From: Turnera subulata
Taxonomy: Eukaryota > Streptophyta > Magnoliopsida > Malpighiales > Passifloraceae
Assembly (NCBI GenBank): GCA_028386065.3
Contig: JAKUCV010000901.1
Location: 64,207-128,206, forward strand
Reading direction: 5' to 3'
Length of the DNA stretch: 64,000 nucleotides
The notes under the pieces are model-generated. The model searched no databases. It saw only the letters and a program-made list of their open reading frames with translations, and was not told the DNA's origin. The translations under genes were made by a program, and so were the position numbers. Below are positions 1 to 12,983 of this stretch, in pieces; position 1 is the stretch's first letter; every line of letters starts with the position of its first letter.

Positions 1-1081
1 GGCCAACATAGTGGTCCATCAACCAACATGATTAAGACACCATCATAATGTAGTCTAATCATGTCTCCACTAAGTCTAATGGGATTACACATCACAACAC
101 TCAAGTTTGGTTCAATAATTCTGACAATTAGTGAGCCAAACCAGCCCAAAACGCCCCTGGTCCAACCACGGTCCAACCACACCTGGTCGAACCATGGTCC
201 AACCACGGTTCAACCACCTGCTCGAATCAACGATTCTATGTGTGTGACCCTGTAGGCACTTGTAATGTTTGGCAATAATTGTAAAATCTCATTTTACAAT
301 TATAAGCAAAGAGCGGCGTCTACCAACACATCATTGCTACCCAAACGACAAGATCAGTACTGATTCAATATGCCTCGGAAACATGTCATCGTCCTTTCGT
401 CCCATTATCAAGATTAAACACGAGACATGGAAAACATCAATCTCGTATATGTTTAATCTTAGTTTCTTGATCCTCGAGTTAACTGTGTAAAACGGATACT
501 CATGATATCACCATATCACATAATCCGAGCGTGGCCACGCAATTAACAGTTCAACTCTATCAAGAGGCCATCTGATAATATACCCGTTATATGGGTTGGA
601 CGAATCCCATCTCGATCAATCAAAACCCACTACACATTATATCATATACCCAATGATTACCCTTAAGTCCACTCAGTTACGAATGATCAGGAATAATATC
701 AAAGTATACGACTCATATGTTGGGAACCTTGATGATCTCAGGTCTAAGGACAATACATATAAGAACCACTAATGACAATTATGTAACATTCCATGTAGGG
801 TTCTTATGTGGGTTGGTGCAGTCCACAAGTTCTCTAACTTGTACCCGTATGTAGAATTCATATCTCATATAATTCTCAACATACGCTAGTCTTAATTTAT
901 TATTACAACCCATCCATAATAATAATCGACTAGGGACATTTAAGAATATATCAAATATATTCTAGGGTTATAAATATGTGCAAGCGTTTATCTCATAAAC
1001 ATATTTATTGGAACAACCTTAATGTATATACTTGACTACATACGATCATCCATTGATTGGCTTTTGGGCACATTACTAACA
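1..1081 (-). mobile_element. Ty1/copia LTR, left part outside window
   Basis: Reading the minus strand, this begins TGTTAG at 1081 and runs off the left edge. It is the same LTR family as 8256-9765 (1510 bp, complete) and 55693-60230, so about 430 bp are missing. The right flank gttcg (1082-1086) would be one copy of its target duplication, and the DNA beyond belongs to the GyB LTR. Because host DNA rather than a polypurine tract follows the LTR start, this is either a solo LTR or the 5' LTR of an element whose body lies to the left. No coding capacity is seen. Confidence 0.8.
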
Positions 1082-1114
1082 GTTCGCTAGGGCGGCCAAA
1101 CCCTAGCCCATCCC

Positions 1115-1155
1115 CTTTCTTTTCTTTTCTTTTCTTTTCTTTTCTTTTCTTTTCA
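1115..1155. repeat. (CTTTT)n pyrimidine microsatellite
   Basis: About eight TTTTC units in the GyB 5' LTR. The matching tract in the 3' LTR is at about 26916-26952. It is followed in both LTRs by a longer C/T-rich stretch. Confidence 0.85.
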
Positions 1156-1526
1156 TCTCTCTCTTTCTTTTTCTTTTTGCTACTGCTTTCGCTTTCTTTC
1201 TTTTTTTTCTTCTCTGCTCCACACCCGACGGCGCCCCTACTTCTCTAATCTTCTCTTTTCTTTGCAACATCGCCACCGCCTCTACCTTCTCTCTGTCGTC
1301 TTGCCGTCGTTTGACCCCTGTAGAGGAGAGGGTGGTTCATGGCGGACTTGTGACGGAGGACTCGAGGTCTTCCCTCGGATTGTGAGTGTGTGACGGGGAT
1401 CAGTTCTGGGTCTATCTATCTTGTCATTAGTCCGGTAAGTCGCCGCTTCCTTTTGTCTTCCTATCCTCTTTTCTTCTTGTTCGTTGGCCTTGGGAACCGA
1501 TTGACTAATCAGGTTTTGTTTGGCGT

Positions 1527-1610
1527 GGTGCTTGGGTATCGTGTTGTTTCGGCGGGTCCGGTTGTTGTGGTGCTTGGGTATCGTGTTGTTTCGGCGGGTC
1601 CGGTTGTTGT
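1527..1610. repeat. 42-bp tandem duplication inside GyB 5' LTR
   Basis: Two adjacent near-identical 42-bp units, beginning ggtgcttggg at 1527 and again at 1569. The 3' LTR of the same element has only one unit (near 27312), so this arose after insertion or reflects recombination between copies. Confidence 0.85.
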
Positions 1611-3090
1611 GGTTGGTGGCTTTGTTTCGGCAGTGGCTCAGTGCTATTTGGTTGTGCACGGTTGTCGTGCAGTTGTTGTGGAGGTGCTCGACTTTTGTTG
1701 TGTTGTTTTAGGTTCGATGTGGTGGCGGGATTGGTGTTTTTTTAGTGGCCAAATGCTATGTTATTTTCCTGCAGTGAGATGCTTGTAGTGTTGCTGGACA
1801 GTGGTGGTTTCTGGCTGCTCGGGATAGGGGTTTTGTAGTGGAGGTGCGATCTGCTGTGACCAGGCTTGGGTCACCGCAGTGTTGTGTCGGTCAGTTTAGT
1901 TCTGGCCAGCGAGTGTACAGATTTGTGGACCGGTAAGTTCCTGGCCTTCCTTCTCTCCTTTCAATTCATGTTGATAATTCTGAGAATAGGGAGATGTGGC
2001 TTGAATATTGATTTGTTGTTCTTTGTATCTGTGCTTGGGTTGGATGTTGGGGTTGCAACGTTGTTATTGGATAGTGTTTAGAGGAGGGCTGCTTTGTGTG
2101 TCATCCGGCATCTCGGGTTGTCTTTCCGGTGAGGTTGTCACCAGAATCCGGAGAACTTGACTACTGTTCCGGTGGGTGTCAGAAATCGACAGTGAACGGT
2201 ATTTCTCAGACAGTACTGTGTACTTTAATTTGTACATGTCATGTATTATAGTGCATTTAATCAATGTATTAAAAAGAAAAGATTTTAGTGAAAACTGAGT
2301 GCGTCGGCGAGTTGAGAGACGCGTGGCCGGAATCCACCCGACGCGGAGAGAACCTTTAGGCCAGTAAGTCCGGACTCCGACTTAGGAGTTAGTTTAATTA
2401 TCATGACGGGCCGAGCCCATGCCCATTAACTCTATTTGGTTCATGGATAGAGAATAAGTGTAGGCCCAAAAAGAGTAATTGTTTGAGATGGGCTTTAGGC
2501 CCAAACAAAGGGCAAATGCATGATTTGGGTTTAGGCCCAAAGAAAGGGCAAATGTATGATTTGGGTTTTAGGCCGAATGGTTAACTTGGAAACTAAGTGA
2601 TGCCCTTTTAAAGTATAGTCAAGTAAGTAGACTAATGGACGATGAATCCGGAGGATGGGTTGGTTGAGGACTATAAGAATTATTTGGGCTTAGATCCTGA
2701 CCTTTTTGTTACGAGCCTAGACCAACGATTCATAAACATAGTCGTGCTGGAGGACTTAAGTTTTTATAGAGATATAATCACATAACTAGTATGCATCTAT
2801 CATGTCCTATGTTTGCCGTATATGTGATCCTGTTGTGTTATAACATAGGATATGTCGAGGCAAGGCCTTGTATCGGATTTTTCCAGGGCAATTTTTATAG
2901 CCCAGGTGAGGACATATAAACCTTTTTATGCTTTACTACCTGCGGTACTCAGGTTGATAGGCTTGGCACATAGTGTGGTAAATGGTGTTGTGCTGCAAGT
3001 ATTTTGTGCCTCTTTTAGCTTGTGATTCATGCTTTGGCTGTGTGGTGTGCCTGATTGTATATGTATATTCTTGATGCTTTATTAATTATT

Positions 3091-3200
3091 ATAGCTGATA
3101 ATGCCATGTTAATTGTTATGAGCTGATAATGCCATGTTAATTGTTGTGGGCTGACAATGCCATGTTAATAACCTATGAGCTGAATTGCCATGTTTATGAT
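3091..3200. repeat. About 29-bp minisatellite in GyB LTR
   Basis: Three to four degenerate units with the core gctgataatgccatgttaat. The same array occurs in the 3' LTR at about 28605-28710, so it is a property of the LTR family. Confidence 0.75.
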
Positions 3201-3218
3201 ATGTGCTGGTTGCAATAT

Positions 3219-4124
3219 TGAAACGCCCGTATCCCAATTTTACGAATACAATAATTAAATAAAAAGAATTTACCAAAAATGCCCATGAATCCGGGATTCG
3301 TAAACCAATGCCAAAACATTATCCGTAAACCTTATTAAAAGGAGATGTCATGAAAGAACAGAAACAAGCCGGCTTATCAAGCCAAAAGTCAAACCCAGCA
3401 AATTCGCCGAAACAACAACAAGAATCAAACTCGGCAAACCGCCGACAATGTAATAAAGTTAAACACGACATCTCAACAAGTTTCTATGCAGCGGAAGATA
3501 AAACTTTACAAAATTAAAGAGAGAAAAATGACAAGCATATCGACCCTATGGATCCAACCTGGAGAAGAAGCGCAGCTACCTGCTGGGATATCCGCATCCG
3601 TACTCCAGAAATGAAAAAAAAGGCAGCACGCTAACTAAGAGTCTGAAAAACAACAGTGGTTATAATGTGAGTCGCCTACTCAGTGAGCAGTATAAATCTA
3701 ATTATATGAGTGTGCAGAGCAAGCTCGAAAGGTAAGCAAAGGAACAAGCACAAGTAAGCAGGCATACAGCAATCAGTATCAACATGCCAACAATACATAA
3801 GTAGATAGTATATGTTTTACATTTGACTGTGCTTTTTTATTATTATTATTATTGTTCAGGGCCCCCTACTGTGTGCGTCGAGCTCGGTCCCGTCTCATGA
3901 GACAACCAGGGCGTCAGCCCAATACAACAAGGCAATAAGCCCAAATACAATCACACACAGAGAGAGAGATAGAGAGAAAGAGGGAGGTAGAAAGGGGAAG
4001 GTAGAAGGAGGGTGGTAGAACCGGTCATCACAGACCCATATGCTAAACCGCATACACCATGCTATCCCGCATGCAATCCCGAGGGGTATCACATCCTGCT
4101 CGAACCAACCAGTCAACAGCCCAC
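3219..4124 (-). repeat. GyA 3' LTR, truncated and fused to pol
   Basis: This matches the left part of the 5' LTR (10239-11115) base for base apart from scattered substitutions, including the block with CTGTGTGCGTCGAGCTCGG and the following GA-rich tract. At about 4124 the LTR homology stops and integrase C-terminal coding sequence begins. Roughly 2.1 kb of LTR, the polypurine tract and the last pol codons are therefore missing. The outer end still has TG and the target duplication, so the loss is an internal deletion after insertion. Confidence 0.85.
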
Positions 4125-7100
4125 TGCCGCACCTCCTGAGCCAAAATCTCCACCGACGCCTCAACATAGGTCAAATCCTCAGAAACCTCCACCTCTTTCG
4201 GGGATACAACATGACTAGGATCAGACCGATAACGCCTCAACATCGAAACATGGAATACATCATGTATGTGAGACAACTCATCCGGTAAAGCCAACCTGTA
4301 GGCCAGCTGACCAATCCGCTCCATGATCTCATATGGACCAATATAACGAGGGCTCAACTTGCCCTTCCTCCCAAACCGGATAACACCTCTCCAGGGAGTA
4401 ACCCGAAGGAAAACTCTATCGCCTACACTGTACTCCATCTCCCGACGATGCTTATCAGCAAAACTCTTTTGCCAGTCCTGAGCAGCTCTCATGCACTGCT
4501 TGACCACCTCGTTCTGATCAACAGTCTCCTGGACTAGGTCCGGACCAACCACCTGTCTCAGACCTTCCTTATCCCAACAGAACGGACTACGGCAGTTCCG
4601 GCCTTACAAAGCCTCGTAAGGCGCCATGCCAATACTAGAACGATAGTCGTTGTTGTAGGCAAAGTCCACCAACGATAACTTCTCGTCCCAAGAACCACTA
4701 AAATTGAGCATATAGGCTCGAAGCATGTCCTTCAGTGCCTGTATAGTTCTCTCCGACTGTCCATCGGTCTGTGGATGGAACGCAGTATTAAAGTTCAGCT
4801 TAGTACCCAAAGCTGACTGTAAACTCTTCCAAAAGTGGGAAATGAACCTCGGATCCCTGTCCGACACAATGGATAGTGGAACTCCATGTAGACGGGCAAT
4901 GCCCGAAACATACAACCTCGCGAGCTTATCCATTGTATCCGTCTGCTGAATCGGAAGGGAATGGGCTGACTTGGTCAACAATGACTCAGATGGCATAATG
5001 TCGACTCCGGGTCCTCGGTAACCCGATCACAAAGTCCATAGTGATATGCTCCCACTTCCACTGCGGAATAGTCAAAAACCTTAACTTGCCGGCAAGGGCC
5101 TGATGCTCGACTTTCACCTGCTGACAAGTCATACGATGAACCACAAATTCCGCCACGTCTTTCTTCATCTCGGGCCACCAGTAATGACTCTTCAAGTTCT
5201 GGTACATTTTGGTGCTACCTGGATGCATAGCATACAGCGCGTTATGCGCTTCATCCATGATCCATCCTCTTAAATCATCAACATCTGGAACACACAACCG
5301 ATCACCGGTCATCATAGCACCGTCCTTTTGGACATAAAAACTAGAACTCTCTCCACCGAGAGCCTTATCCCGCAACTCCGCTAAATGAGGATCACCAAAC
5401 TGCAACTCCATGATCTTATCCCGCAAGGTCGGCCGAATGCTCAAACTGGCTAGCAATACCCCGGTGGCATCCACCTCCAACTGTGCATCAAAAGACCTCA
5501 GCTCCATCCAAGAAGACAAAGCATAAGAAACCGGATCCTCATCTGCAGAAGCAATTCTTTTTCGGCTCAATGCATCTGCAACCATGTTGGCCTTGCCCGA
5601 ATGGTACTCGATAGTACAATCATAATCCTTCAAAAGCTCAATCCAGCGTCTCTGCCTCATATTAAGCTCCCTTTGGGTCATGATGTACTTCTAACTCTTG
5701 TGATCTATGAAAATCTGACGATTCTCACCGTACAGATGGGTCGGATAGTTTTTCTTATGAGTTCTCAACTACCTAGAAGCATAAGCAATCACCCGACCCT
5801 CCTGCATCAAGACACATCCCAAGCCCAAACCAGAAGCATCACTGAACATCGTGTACTCCACCCCGGGTCTCGAAATAGTCAAAACTGGTGTAGAAGTCAA
5901 CCGACTCTTTAGCTCCTCAAAACTCTTCTGGCAACGATCATCCCAAAAAAAGGAACAGTCTTTCCTCAACAACTTTGTCATGGGACCCGCCATCAAGGAA
6001 AAACCGTCAATGAACCTCCGGTAATAGCCAGCAAGTCCAAGAAAACTCCGTATCTCAGGTACATTCTTTGGTGGTTCCCATTCCATGACTGCCTTAATCT
6101 TAGCCAGGTCCACCTTAATGCCCTCACCGGACACAACATGGCTGAGAAACGCGACCTCATCCAGCCAAAACTCACACTTACTGAGCTTGGCATAGAGCTG
6201 TTCTTCTCTTAACCTTTGCAAAACCTGTCTCAAGTGGTCCTCATATTCGGCCTTACAACTCAAGTAGACCAGAATATCGTCAATGAACACTACCACAAAC
6301 CGGTCCAGAAATTCATGGAAGACCTGTTGCATCATACACATGAACACTGCCGGTGCGTTCGTCTGCCCGAGCAGAACAACCACAAACTCATAATGACCAT
6401 ACCGAGTGCGGAATGCAGTCTTCGGTATGTCTTGCTCTACAATCCGAACCTGATGGTAACCAGATCGCAGATCAATCTTCGAGAATACGGATGCACCCTG
6501 CAACTGGTCGAATAAGTCATCGATCCTAGGCAAAGGATACTTGTTCTTCACAGTCACCTTGTTCAACTGTCTATAGTCCACACACATCTGCATACTGCCA
6601 TCCTTCTTCTTAATGAACAAGACCGGGGCACCCCAGGGTGAGATGCTCGGTCTAATGAAACCCTTAACCAACAACTCCTCCAGTTGTTTCTTCAACTCCT
6701 GAAGTTTTGTCGGAGCCATTCTGTAGGGCGGTATAGAAATAGGCACAGCTCCCGGTACCAAGTCAACCGTATACTCCACCTCCCGCTCTGGAGGCAACCC
6801 TGGTAGATCATCAAGAAACACATCGGAAAACTCCCGAACAATCGGAATATCCTCCACTCCCAGCACTGGTACCAAAGAATCGACCAAGTGAGCTTGAAAA
6901 GCATCACAACCCTCTCTGATCATCCTGAAAGCTTGGATGGCCGAGATACAACACACTGACAAGGCGCTTCGCTCTCCAACGAACACCAATCTTTGCCCCA
7001 ACAGAGAAGATAAAAAAACTTCCTTGGCCCGACAATCAACTACTGCCTGGTGTCTGGACAACCAATCCATGCCCAAGATAACATCAAACTCTCCCAAGTC

Positions 7101-7746
7101 CATGACAGCAAGATCAGAAGGGAAACTCTCACTATCATACTCTATCGATACGCCTCTACAAATCCGATCAATAACTACTATATCATTCGTAGGTAAACGG
7201 ACTCTTAGGGGTCTACTAAGGATATCATCCTCTATGTTATGCATGGTCATGAATGCACGTGATACAAAAGAGTGCATGATGAGCCTGGATCAACTAAAGC
7301 ATGTGCATACTGACCGGAAACCATAAATGTACCTGCTATAATCTTTGGAGCATCAGCAGCCTCCTCTCCGGTAATGGCATAAACCCTAGGAGCTGCAGCA
7401 GACTGAGTCGCATCCCCGCAGCTCGATGCTCCAGAACCCCCACGACCTCGTCCCTGGTGTCTGCCACCCCTGTTCGGACCTGAAGAAGCAGCACCACTGG
7501 CCACAGAACACTGTACCGTATACTGAGAACCACTGCCACCACTATCTTTAATCCACTTGTAACATTCTGACTTTTGTTGTCCCGGCTTCCTGCAATACCA
7601 GCATGTACACGAAAACCGTGCCAAGGAACCCCGTCCCTAAGATCCATACTGATAAGATCGTCCACCCGAATAACCCTGTCCTCGGGACTTCTTCGAACCT
7701 CAGTAAGAGGAACTCTGTCCACTTGAGTAATCTGTACTACCATCAT
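4125..7746 (-). pseudogene. GyA pol pseudogene (protease, RT, RNase H, integrase)
   Basis: On the minus strand the order is as follows. A degraded CCHC knuckle lies near 7600 (CWYCRKPGQQKSEC, histidine lost). A protease segment near 7290 has DPGSS where DSG is usual. Reverse transcriptase spans about 6900-6000, with [19 protein letters not shown] and the catalytic FIDD at about 6270. RNase H begins with [10 protein letters not shown]. Next come the H2C2 integrase zinc motif ([17 protein letters not shown] to TCQQVK), the DDE core ([19 protein letters not shown]) and the GPYEI / [11 protein letters not shown]-terminal region. It is broken by stops near 5769 and 5714, loss of about 18 residues in RNase H between PTH and LYGE, a frame break near 4990, a stop near 4604, and the 3' deletion at 4124. 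Family membership is certain and the gene is clearly dead. Confidence 0.92.
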
Positions 7747-8255
7747 CCAGAATACTGTCTCTTCTGTCTAGACACAGATGACTATTGCCTCTGCTCGGCT
7801 GCCCGAGCCTCCTGTCCAATCAGCTGTACCCTCTCAGCATTTAAAGAAGCCTCACAAACTGCCTCCCAAGTCTTGTGCCCTCTACCAGCCACAGCTAACG
7901 CCAACTCCGTACGTAAGCTGTTAACAAACCGCCTACACTTAGTCACCTCATCAGGCACAAACTCCTTGGCGTAAGAGAGAAGGATGCTTAATCGGATCCT
8001 GAATGCTGACACCGACTCATCTAGTCCCTGCTTCACCTCAAGAAACTGCCTTTTCTGCTCCTCCAAGAAACCAACAGTGAGAAACTCCTTGTAGAATTTC
8101 TCTTTGAAGTCTTCCCATGGCATCTCCATAGGCCTCGATAGGTTCTCAACAAGTCCACGCCACCATGTCAATGCATAACCTGTGAACTTGTGTGCAGCAA
8201 ACCGAAAACTCCTTAACTGCTGATTTGTCCATATGTTTGTAACCACTCTCCATAC

Positions 8256-9765
8256 TGTTAGTGTAATATGCCCAAAAGCCAATCATTGGATGATTGTATA
8301 TAGTCATGTATATACATTAAGGTTATTCCAATAAATATGTTTATGTGATAAACGCTTGCACATATTTATAACCCTAGGATATTTTATATTCTTAAATGTC
8401 CCTAGTCGATTATTATTATGGATGGGTTGTAATAATAAATTAAGACTAGCGTATTTTGAGAATTATATGAGATATGAATTCTACATACGGGTACAAGTTA
8501 GAGAACTTGTGGTCTGGACTGACCCAACATAAGAACACTACATGGAACGTTATATGATTGTCATTAGTGGTTCTTATATGTATTGTCCTTTGACCTGAGA
8601 TCATCAAGGTTCCCAACATGTCAGTCATATACTTTGATATTACTCATGGCTATTCGTAACTGAGTAGACCTTAGTGTAATCATTGGGTATATGATAAGTG
8701 TGTAGTGGGTTTTGTATGATCAAGATGGAATTCGTCCAACCCATATAACGGGTATATTATCAGTTGGGCATCTTGATAGAGTTGAACTATAAATGCATGG
8801 CCATGCTCGGATTATGTGATATGGTGATATCATTAGTATCTGTTTTACACAGTTAACTCGGGGATCAAGAAACTTAGATTAAACATATACGGGATTGACT
8901 TATTCCATGTCTCGTGTTTAATCTTGATTATGTGACGAAAGGATGATGACATGCTTCCGAGGCATATTGAATCAGTACTGATCTTGTCGTTTGGGTAGCA
9001 ATGATGTGTTGCTAGACACCGCTCATTGTTTATAATTGTAAAATGAGATTTTACAATTATTGCCAAATGTTACAAGTGCCAACAGGGTCACACACTTAGA
9101 ACTGTTGATTCGAGCAGATGGTTGAACTATGGTTGGACTGTGGTTCGACCAAGTGAGTGGACCGTGGTTGAACCTTGGTTGGACCGGGTCGTTTTGGGCT
9201 GATTTGGTTCACTAATTATCAGAATTATTGAACCAAAATTAATGCCATATGATGTGTAATCCCATTAATGCTTAGTGGAGCATTAAGACATAGTGGAGAC
9301 ATGATTAGACTTAAAGTATAATCATGATGGTTAATGCATGGTGATGTTGGCCATTGTCTCATTAATCTATGCATTAATTGTGTGTATAAATAGGGCTTGA
9401 TGATCAGATTATCAACACACACAATATTCACACACAATTCAGATTACACACCCATTCTTTGAGAAAGAAAGAAACACCACAAAGCTCCCGGAAATCCGTA
9501 GCTAGCACAACGGTTCGGGAGTGCTCGGGTTGGAGATCATGAGATGTTTTCTGACCAGAGATCGATGGTTCGTGTGGATACCGTAGAGGGGCGGGATTTC
9601 TTTCCGGCTCTAGCTGATTCAGAACAACAGTTGAGTGAAAGATCTCAACCGATTCAGGTACGCAAAAATTGTTATTCGGTTTAGTTACTTTCATTTGGAT
9701 CCTTCATGGTTTCTGGGTTTTTCAGCTGCATTTAATTGTCAAGTTTGCATGCCCAGTTACTCACA
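8256..9765 (+). mobile_element. Solo copia LTR inserted in GyA gag
   Basis: 1510 bp, starting TGTTAG and ending ACTCACA, flanked by the perfect 5-bp duplication catac (8251-8255 and 9766-9770). No internal sequence, primer site or polypurine tract adjoins it, so it is a solo LTR left by recombination between the two LTRs of a full element. It is the same family as 1-1081 and 55693-60230. A TATA box lies near its 3' third. No coding function. Confidence 0.93.
9385..9393 (+). promoter_or_regulatory. TATA box of the copia LTR
   Basis: TATAAATAG, about 1130 bp into the 1510-bp LTR, in the position expected for the retrotransposon promoter. Transcription would start about 30 bp downstream, leaving roughly 350 bp of R and U5. 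Confidence 0.6.
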
Positions 9766-10223
9766 CATACCACCTACCACAGGTGCCACAACAGGTGCAA
9801 CCGCTTGAGCACCCTGCTGCTGCTGCTGAAACTGCTGGAACTGTTGCCACTACAAGAAAGCCTGATACTGCTGGAACGATGGGTCCGCAACAGGTGGTAC
9901 TGGTGGCATTGCATTCTGTGCCCCAGCTCCAACAACTTGTACACCCTCAGCAGCAGCTTGTGCCGCGGCCGCACCTTGTGCTGCTGCAGCAGCAGCGTTT
10001 CCCTGACCGACGGAAACCTGCATCACCGACACGTTGTCAGAGACATGTGTAGCGGCGTCATCCTCAGCATTGTGCTGCCCCTGGTGATCCATATCGACGC
10101 CTATATGAATGCAAATGGGTCAAAAACACTTTTAAAGTTATAAATCCGGAAACAGGCATAAACTCAGAAATCACTTTTGAAAACTAAGTTTAAAACAGTT
10201 TTAAAACCAAGGATCTGAAGCCT

Positions 10224-10236
10224 GCTCCCCTACCAA
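10224..10236 (-). other. GyA primer-binding site
   Basis: Minus strand TTGGTAGGGGAGC begins two bases after the LTR end (CGTTTCA). Position and the leading TGGTA identify it as the tRNA primer site for minus-strand DNA synthesis. It differs by one base from the TTGGTAGCGGAGC found in four other elements here. Confidence 0.75.
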
Positions 10237-10238
10237 GC

Positions 10239-12983
10239 TGAAACGCGAGTATCCTAATTTTAAAAATAAAATAATTAAATAAAAAGAATTTACCAAAAAT
10301 GCCCCTGAATCCGGGATTCGTAAACCAATGTGAAAACATTATCCGTAAACCTTATTAAAAGAAGATGTCATGAAAGAACAGAAACAAGCCGGCTTATCAA
10401 GCCAAAAGTCAAACCCGACAAATCTGCCAAAACAACAACTTGAATCAAACCCGGCAAACCGTATCTCAACAAGTTTCTATACAGCGGAAAATAAAACATT
10501 ATAAAATTAAAGAGAGAAAAATGACATGCATATCGACCCTATGGATCCAACCGGGAGAAGAAGCGCAACTACCTGCTGGGATATCGCGCCCGTACTCCAG
10601 AAATGAAAAAGAAGGCAGCACGCTAACTAAGGGTCTGAAAAACAACGGTGGCGATAATGTGAGTCGCCTACTCAGTGAGCAATATAAATCTAATTATGTG
10701 AGTGTGCAGAGCAAGCTCGAAAGGTAAGCAAAGGAACAAGCACAAATAAGCAGGCATACAACAATCAGTATCAACATGCCAACAACACATAAGCAGATAG
10801 TATATGTTTTACATTTGACTGTGCTTTGTTACTATTATTATTATTGTTTAGGGCCCCCTACTGTGTGCGTCGAGCTCGGTCCCGTCTCATGAGACAGCTA
10901 GGGCATCAGCCCAATACAACCAGGCAATAAGCCTAAATACAATCACAGAGAGAGAGAGACAGAGAGAAAGAGGGAGGTAGAAAGGGGAAGGTAGGAGGAG
11001 GGAGGTAGAATCGATCATCACAGACCCATATGCTAAACCGCATACACCACGCTATCCCGCATGCAATCCCGAAGGGTATCACATCCCGATCGAACCAACC
11101 GGTCAACAGCCCACAGTAGTATATTTTTATTGTGTGTTATTCTTATTCATACTTAAGGATTCATGTGTGCCATAAGTTATGATTTATCAGGGTTGTCTGA
11201 ATTATCCACTTAATCAAGCATCCGGGTTTCCAACCCACAGTACATCACACAGACCACCCAAAATCATACCACATGTTATATCTCATAACAATTAAAAATC
11301 ATGCTCATCCGGCAAATAGTAACACACAAGCACACAATACAGATCATGGCATGTCAGCAAACAAGGCATGTAACTCAGACAAACCAAACCAACAAGCACA
11401 AGCAAACTAACATAAAAAGACTTATAAAGTCACCTCAACGACGATTATCCTGTGGAGCTTTCCCCAAGAGTGATCCTCCAGCTCCGGAGGTGTTACCCGT
11501 GCCTGAATACCAGCACACATAATAATTACAAAACAATTTACAAACAAAACCGTTCATGCATGATAATTATATGCTCAACTGAGTAAAACCCGACCCTAAC
11601 TATCCAGTTTTCTGATTTCAGGGTCTAAGCCCAACAAAGGTGTTCCCTCACCTAAACTTCAAAAAATAAGGACCTAAGGCTCACCGGGCTTAAGCCCATC
11701 AAAGTCCAAAACTGATTCTCGGGCCTAAAGCCCACTTCCTTAAGTCCATAACTAATCATTTATGAAATTGGGCTTTAAGTCCATTCCTTTATGTCTATGA
11801 AACATCCAAGTGTTCAAGAATTAGATTATTGGTCCTGGGCCTGGTTTTCTAATTTTTTGTTCTAAAGTCAATTCCCGAGCCCAAGTACATCCTGGCCTAA
11901 GGCTCTAACCGTGTCGGTAAATTTCCGGCCACACACTCACCCTCCGCTCTCGGTAATCCACTAGGTCTCTTGATAAAATAATTGTACGTGTAAACGATAA
12001 ATCCATCCAATTATATACAACCAAAACCGAGACCAAACCCAGGAATAAACACCGTTTAACGTTGAAAAGAATTTCCTGTCCGCCGGAACAGAACCCGAGT
12101 CCTTGCCGGAACAGTCCTGAGCCTTGCCGGATTCTGGTAACCTTGACGGAAAAATCCACTCCAACCAAGAAAAAGAACCACAACAATCTGCCAAGTATTT
12201 AGCACAACCCAGGAACTCCAATTCAACTACTCAACCACTACAGATCACGCCATAGAATAGAAAAAAAAAAGAAAAGAAAGGAAGAGGTTGATTCTTACCC
12301 GGCAAATAGTTCCACAGCCTAGAGCCTGGTTCACCAAAGCCAAACAACCAACCCAAACGATTTTGCCCCGGAAAAGTAAACACACCACTGCTCGAAAATC
12401 AAACCACCAAAAACTACTCCGATTCGTCACCATCACCAAAAACCAAAAACAAAGCAAATTGAGGAAGAGAGAGCAGGCGCAGGAGCACTTACCAGAAATT
12501 AAATCTCCTTTACCGGCCTCTGGTCTGAACTCGACTTGCAACCGAGCCCGCCAACAGCCCTGCCGAGCCAATAACTACCCCGACCCTGGCAACAAAAAAC
12601 AGAGGCGGAGGCGAGAACCCGAGCTGCAGCCTCACCGAGTCGTGCCGACTCCAACTCTCTTCCTCCACACCTGCTAGTGAACGACGACACCAAACCGAGC
12701 GGCAGTGCGGTATGAGCAAAAGAAAAAGATGGAGACACTGGCGGTGGGAAAAAAGTAAAAGGGTAAGAAAGGAGGAAAAAGAAAATAGAGAAAGGGAAGA
12801 AAAGGTAGGGAAAGGGAATAGGGGTCCTGAGCCATTGGGTGCATGATCTGCGGGAGTGGGATTCGGAGGAAATTGTGGAGAGAGAGATGGGAGACAGAGA
12901 GAGAGAGAGCTGCGGCAGAAGAAGAGAAAAAAAAAAAAGCAGAAGAGAATGAAAGAAAAGGATAGAGGCTTAGGGTTTTGACC
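10239..12983 (-). repeat. GyA 5' LTR, first piece
   Basis: Runs from TGAAACG at 10239 to the GyC insertion. With 21366-21674 it makes a 3054-bp LTR, close to the 2915-bp and 3023-bp solo copies elsewhere in the window. It contains dense motifs of the form GGGCTTAAGCCC between about 11630 and 11900. The short open frames near 12245-13012 are GC-skewed LTR sequence with no protein resemblance. The last five bases, tgacc, are the GyC target site. Confidence 0.88.

Larger units (their letters stand above)
1082..3218 (+). repeat. GyB 5' LTR, first visible piece
   Basis: Homologous to 26887-28730 of the 3' LTR. It contains a (CTTTT)n tract, a 42-bp tandem duplication, repeated motifs of the type GGCTTTAGGCCC near 2400-2700, and a 29-bp minisatellite near 3090-3200. 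Compared with the 3' LTR it carries about 180 bp more around 2080-2260 and an extra 34-bp unit around 2520-2570. It ends at the GyA insertion; the last five bases, aatat, are the GyA target site. The small open frames in this stretch do not resemble proteins. Confidence 0.85.
7782..10092 (-). pseudogene. GyA gag pseudogene, split by a solo LTR
   Basis: The N-terminal part (10092-9850) begins MDHQGQHN, is rich in Ala and Gln, and reaches FQQYQAFL before a TAG stop. It then continues as a Gln-rich run to the copia LTR junction at 9770. Beyond the LTR (8250-7782) the retrotransposon gag core is recognisable: FAAHKFTGYALTWWRG, MPWEDFKEKFYKEF, and VPDEVTKCRRFVNSLR. Across the removed LTR the reading frame does not match, and the usual segment before AAHKF is missing. 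A deletion or frameshift therefore existed in addition to the insertion. The product would be the capsid-nucleocapsid polyprotein. Confidence 0.88.
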
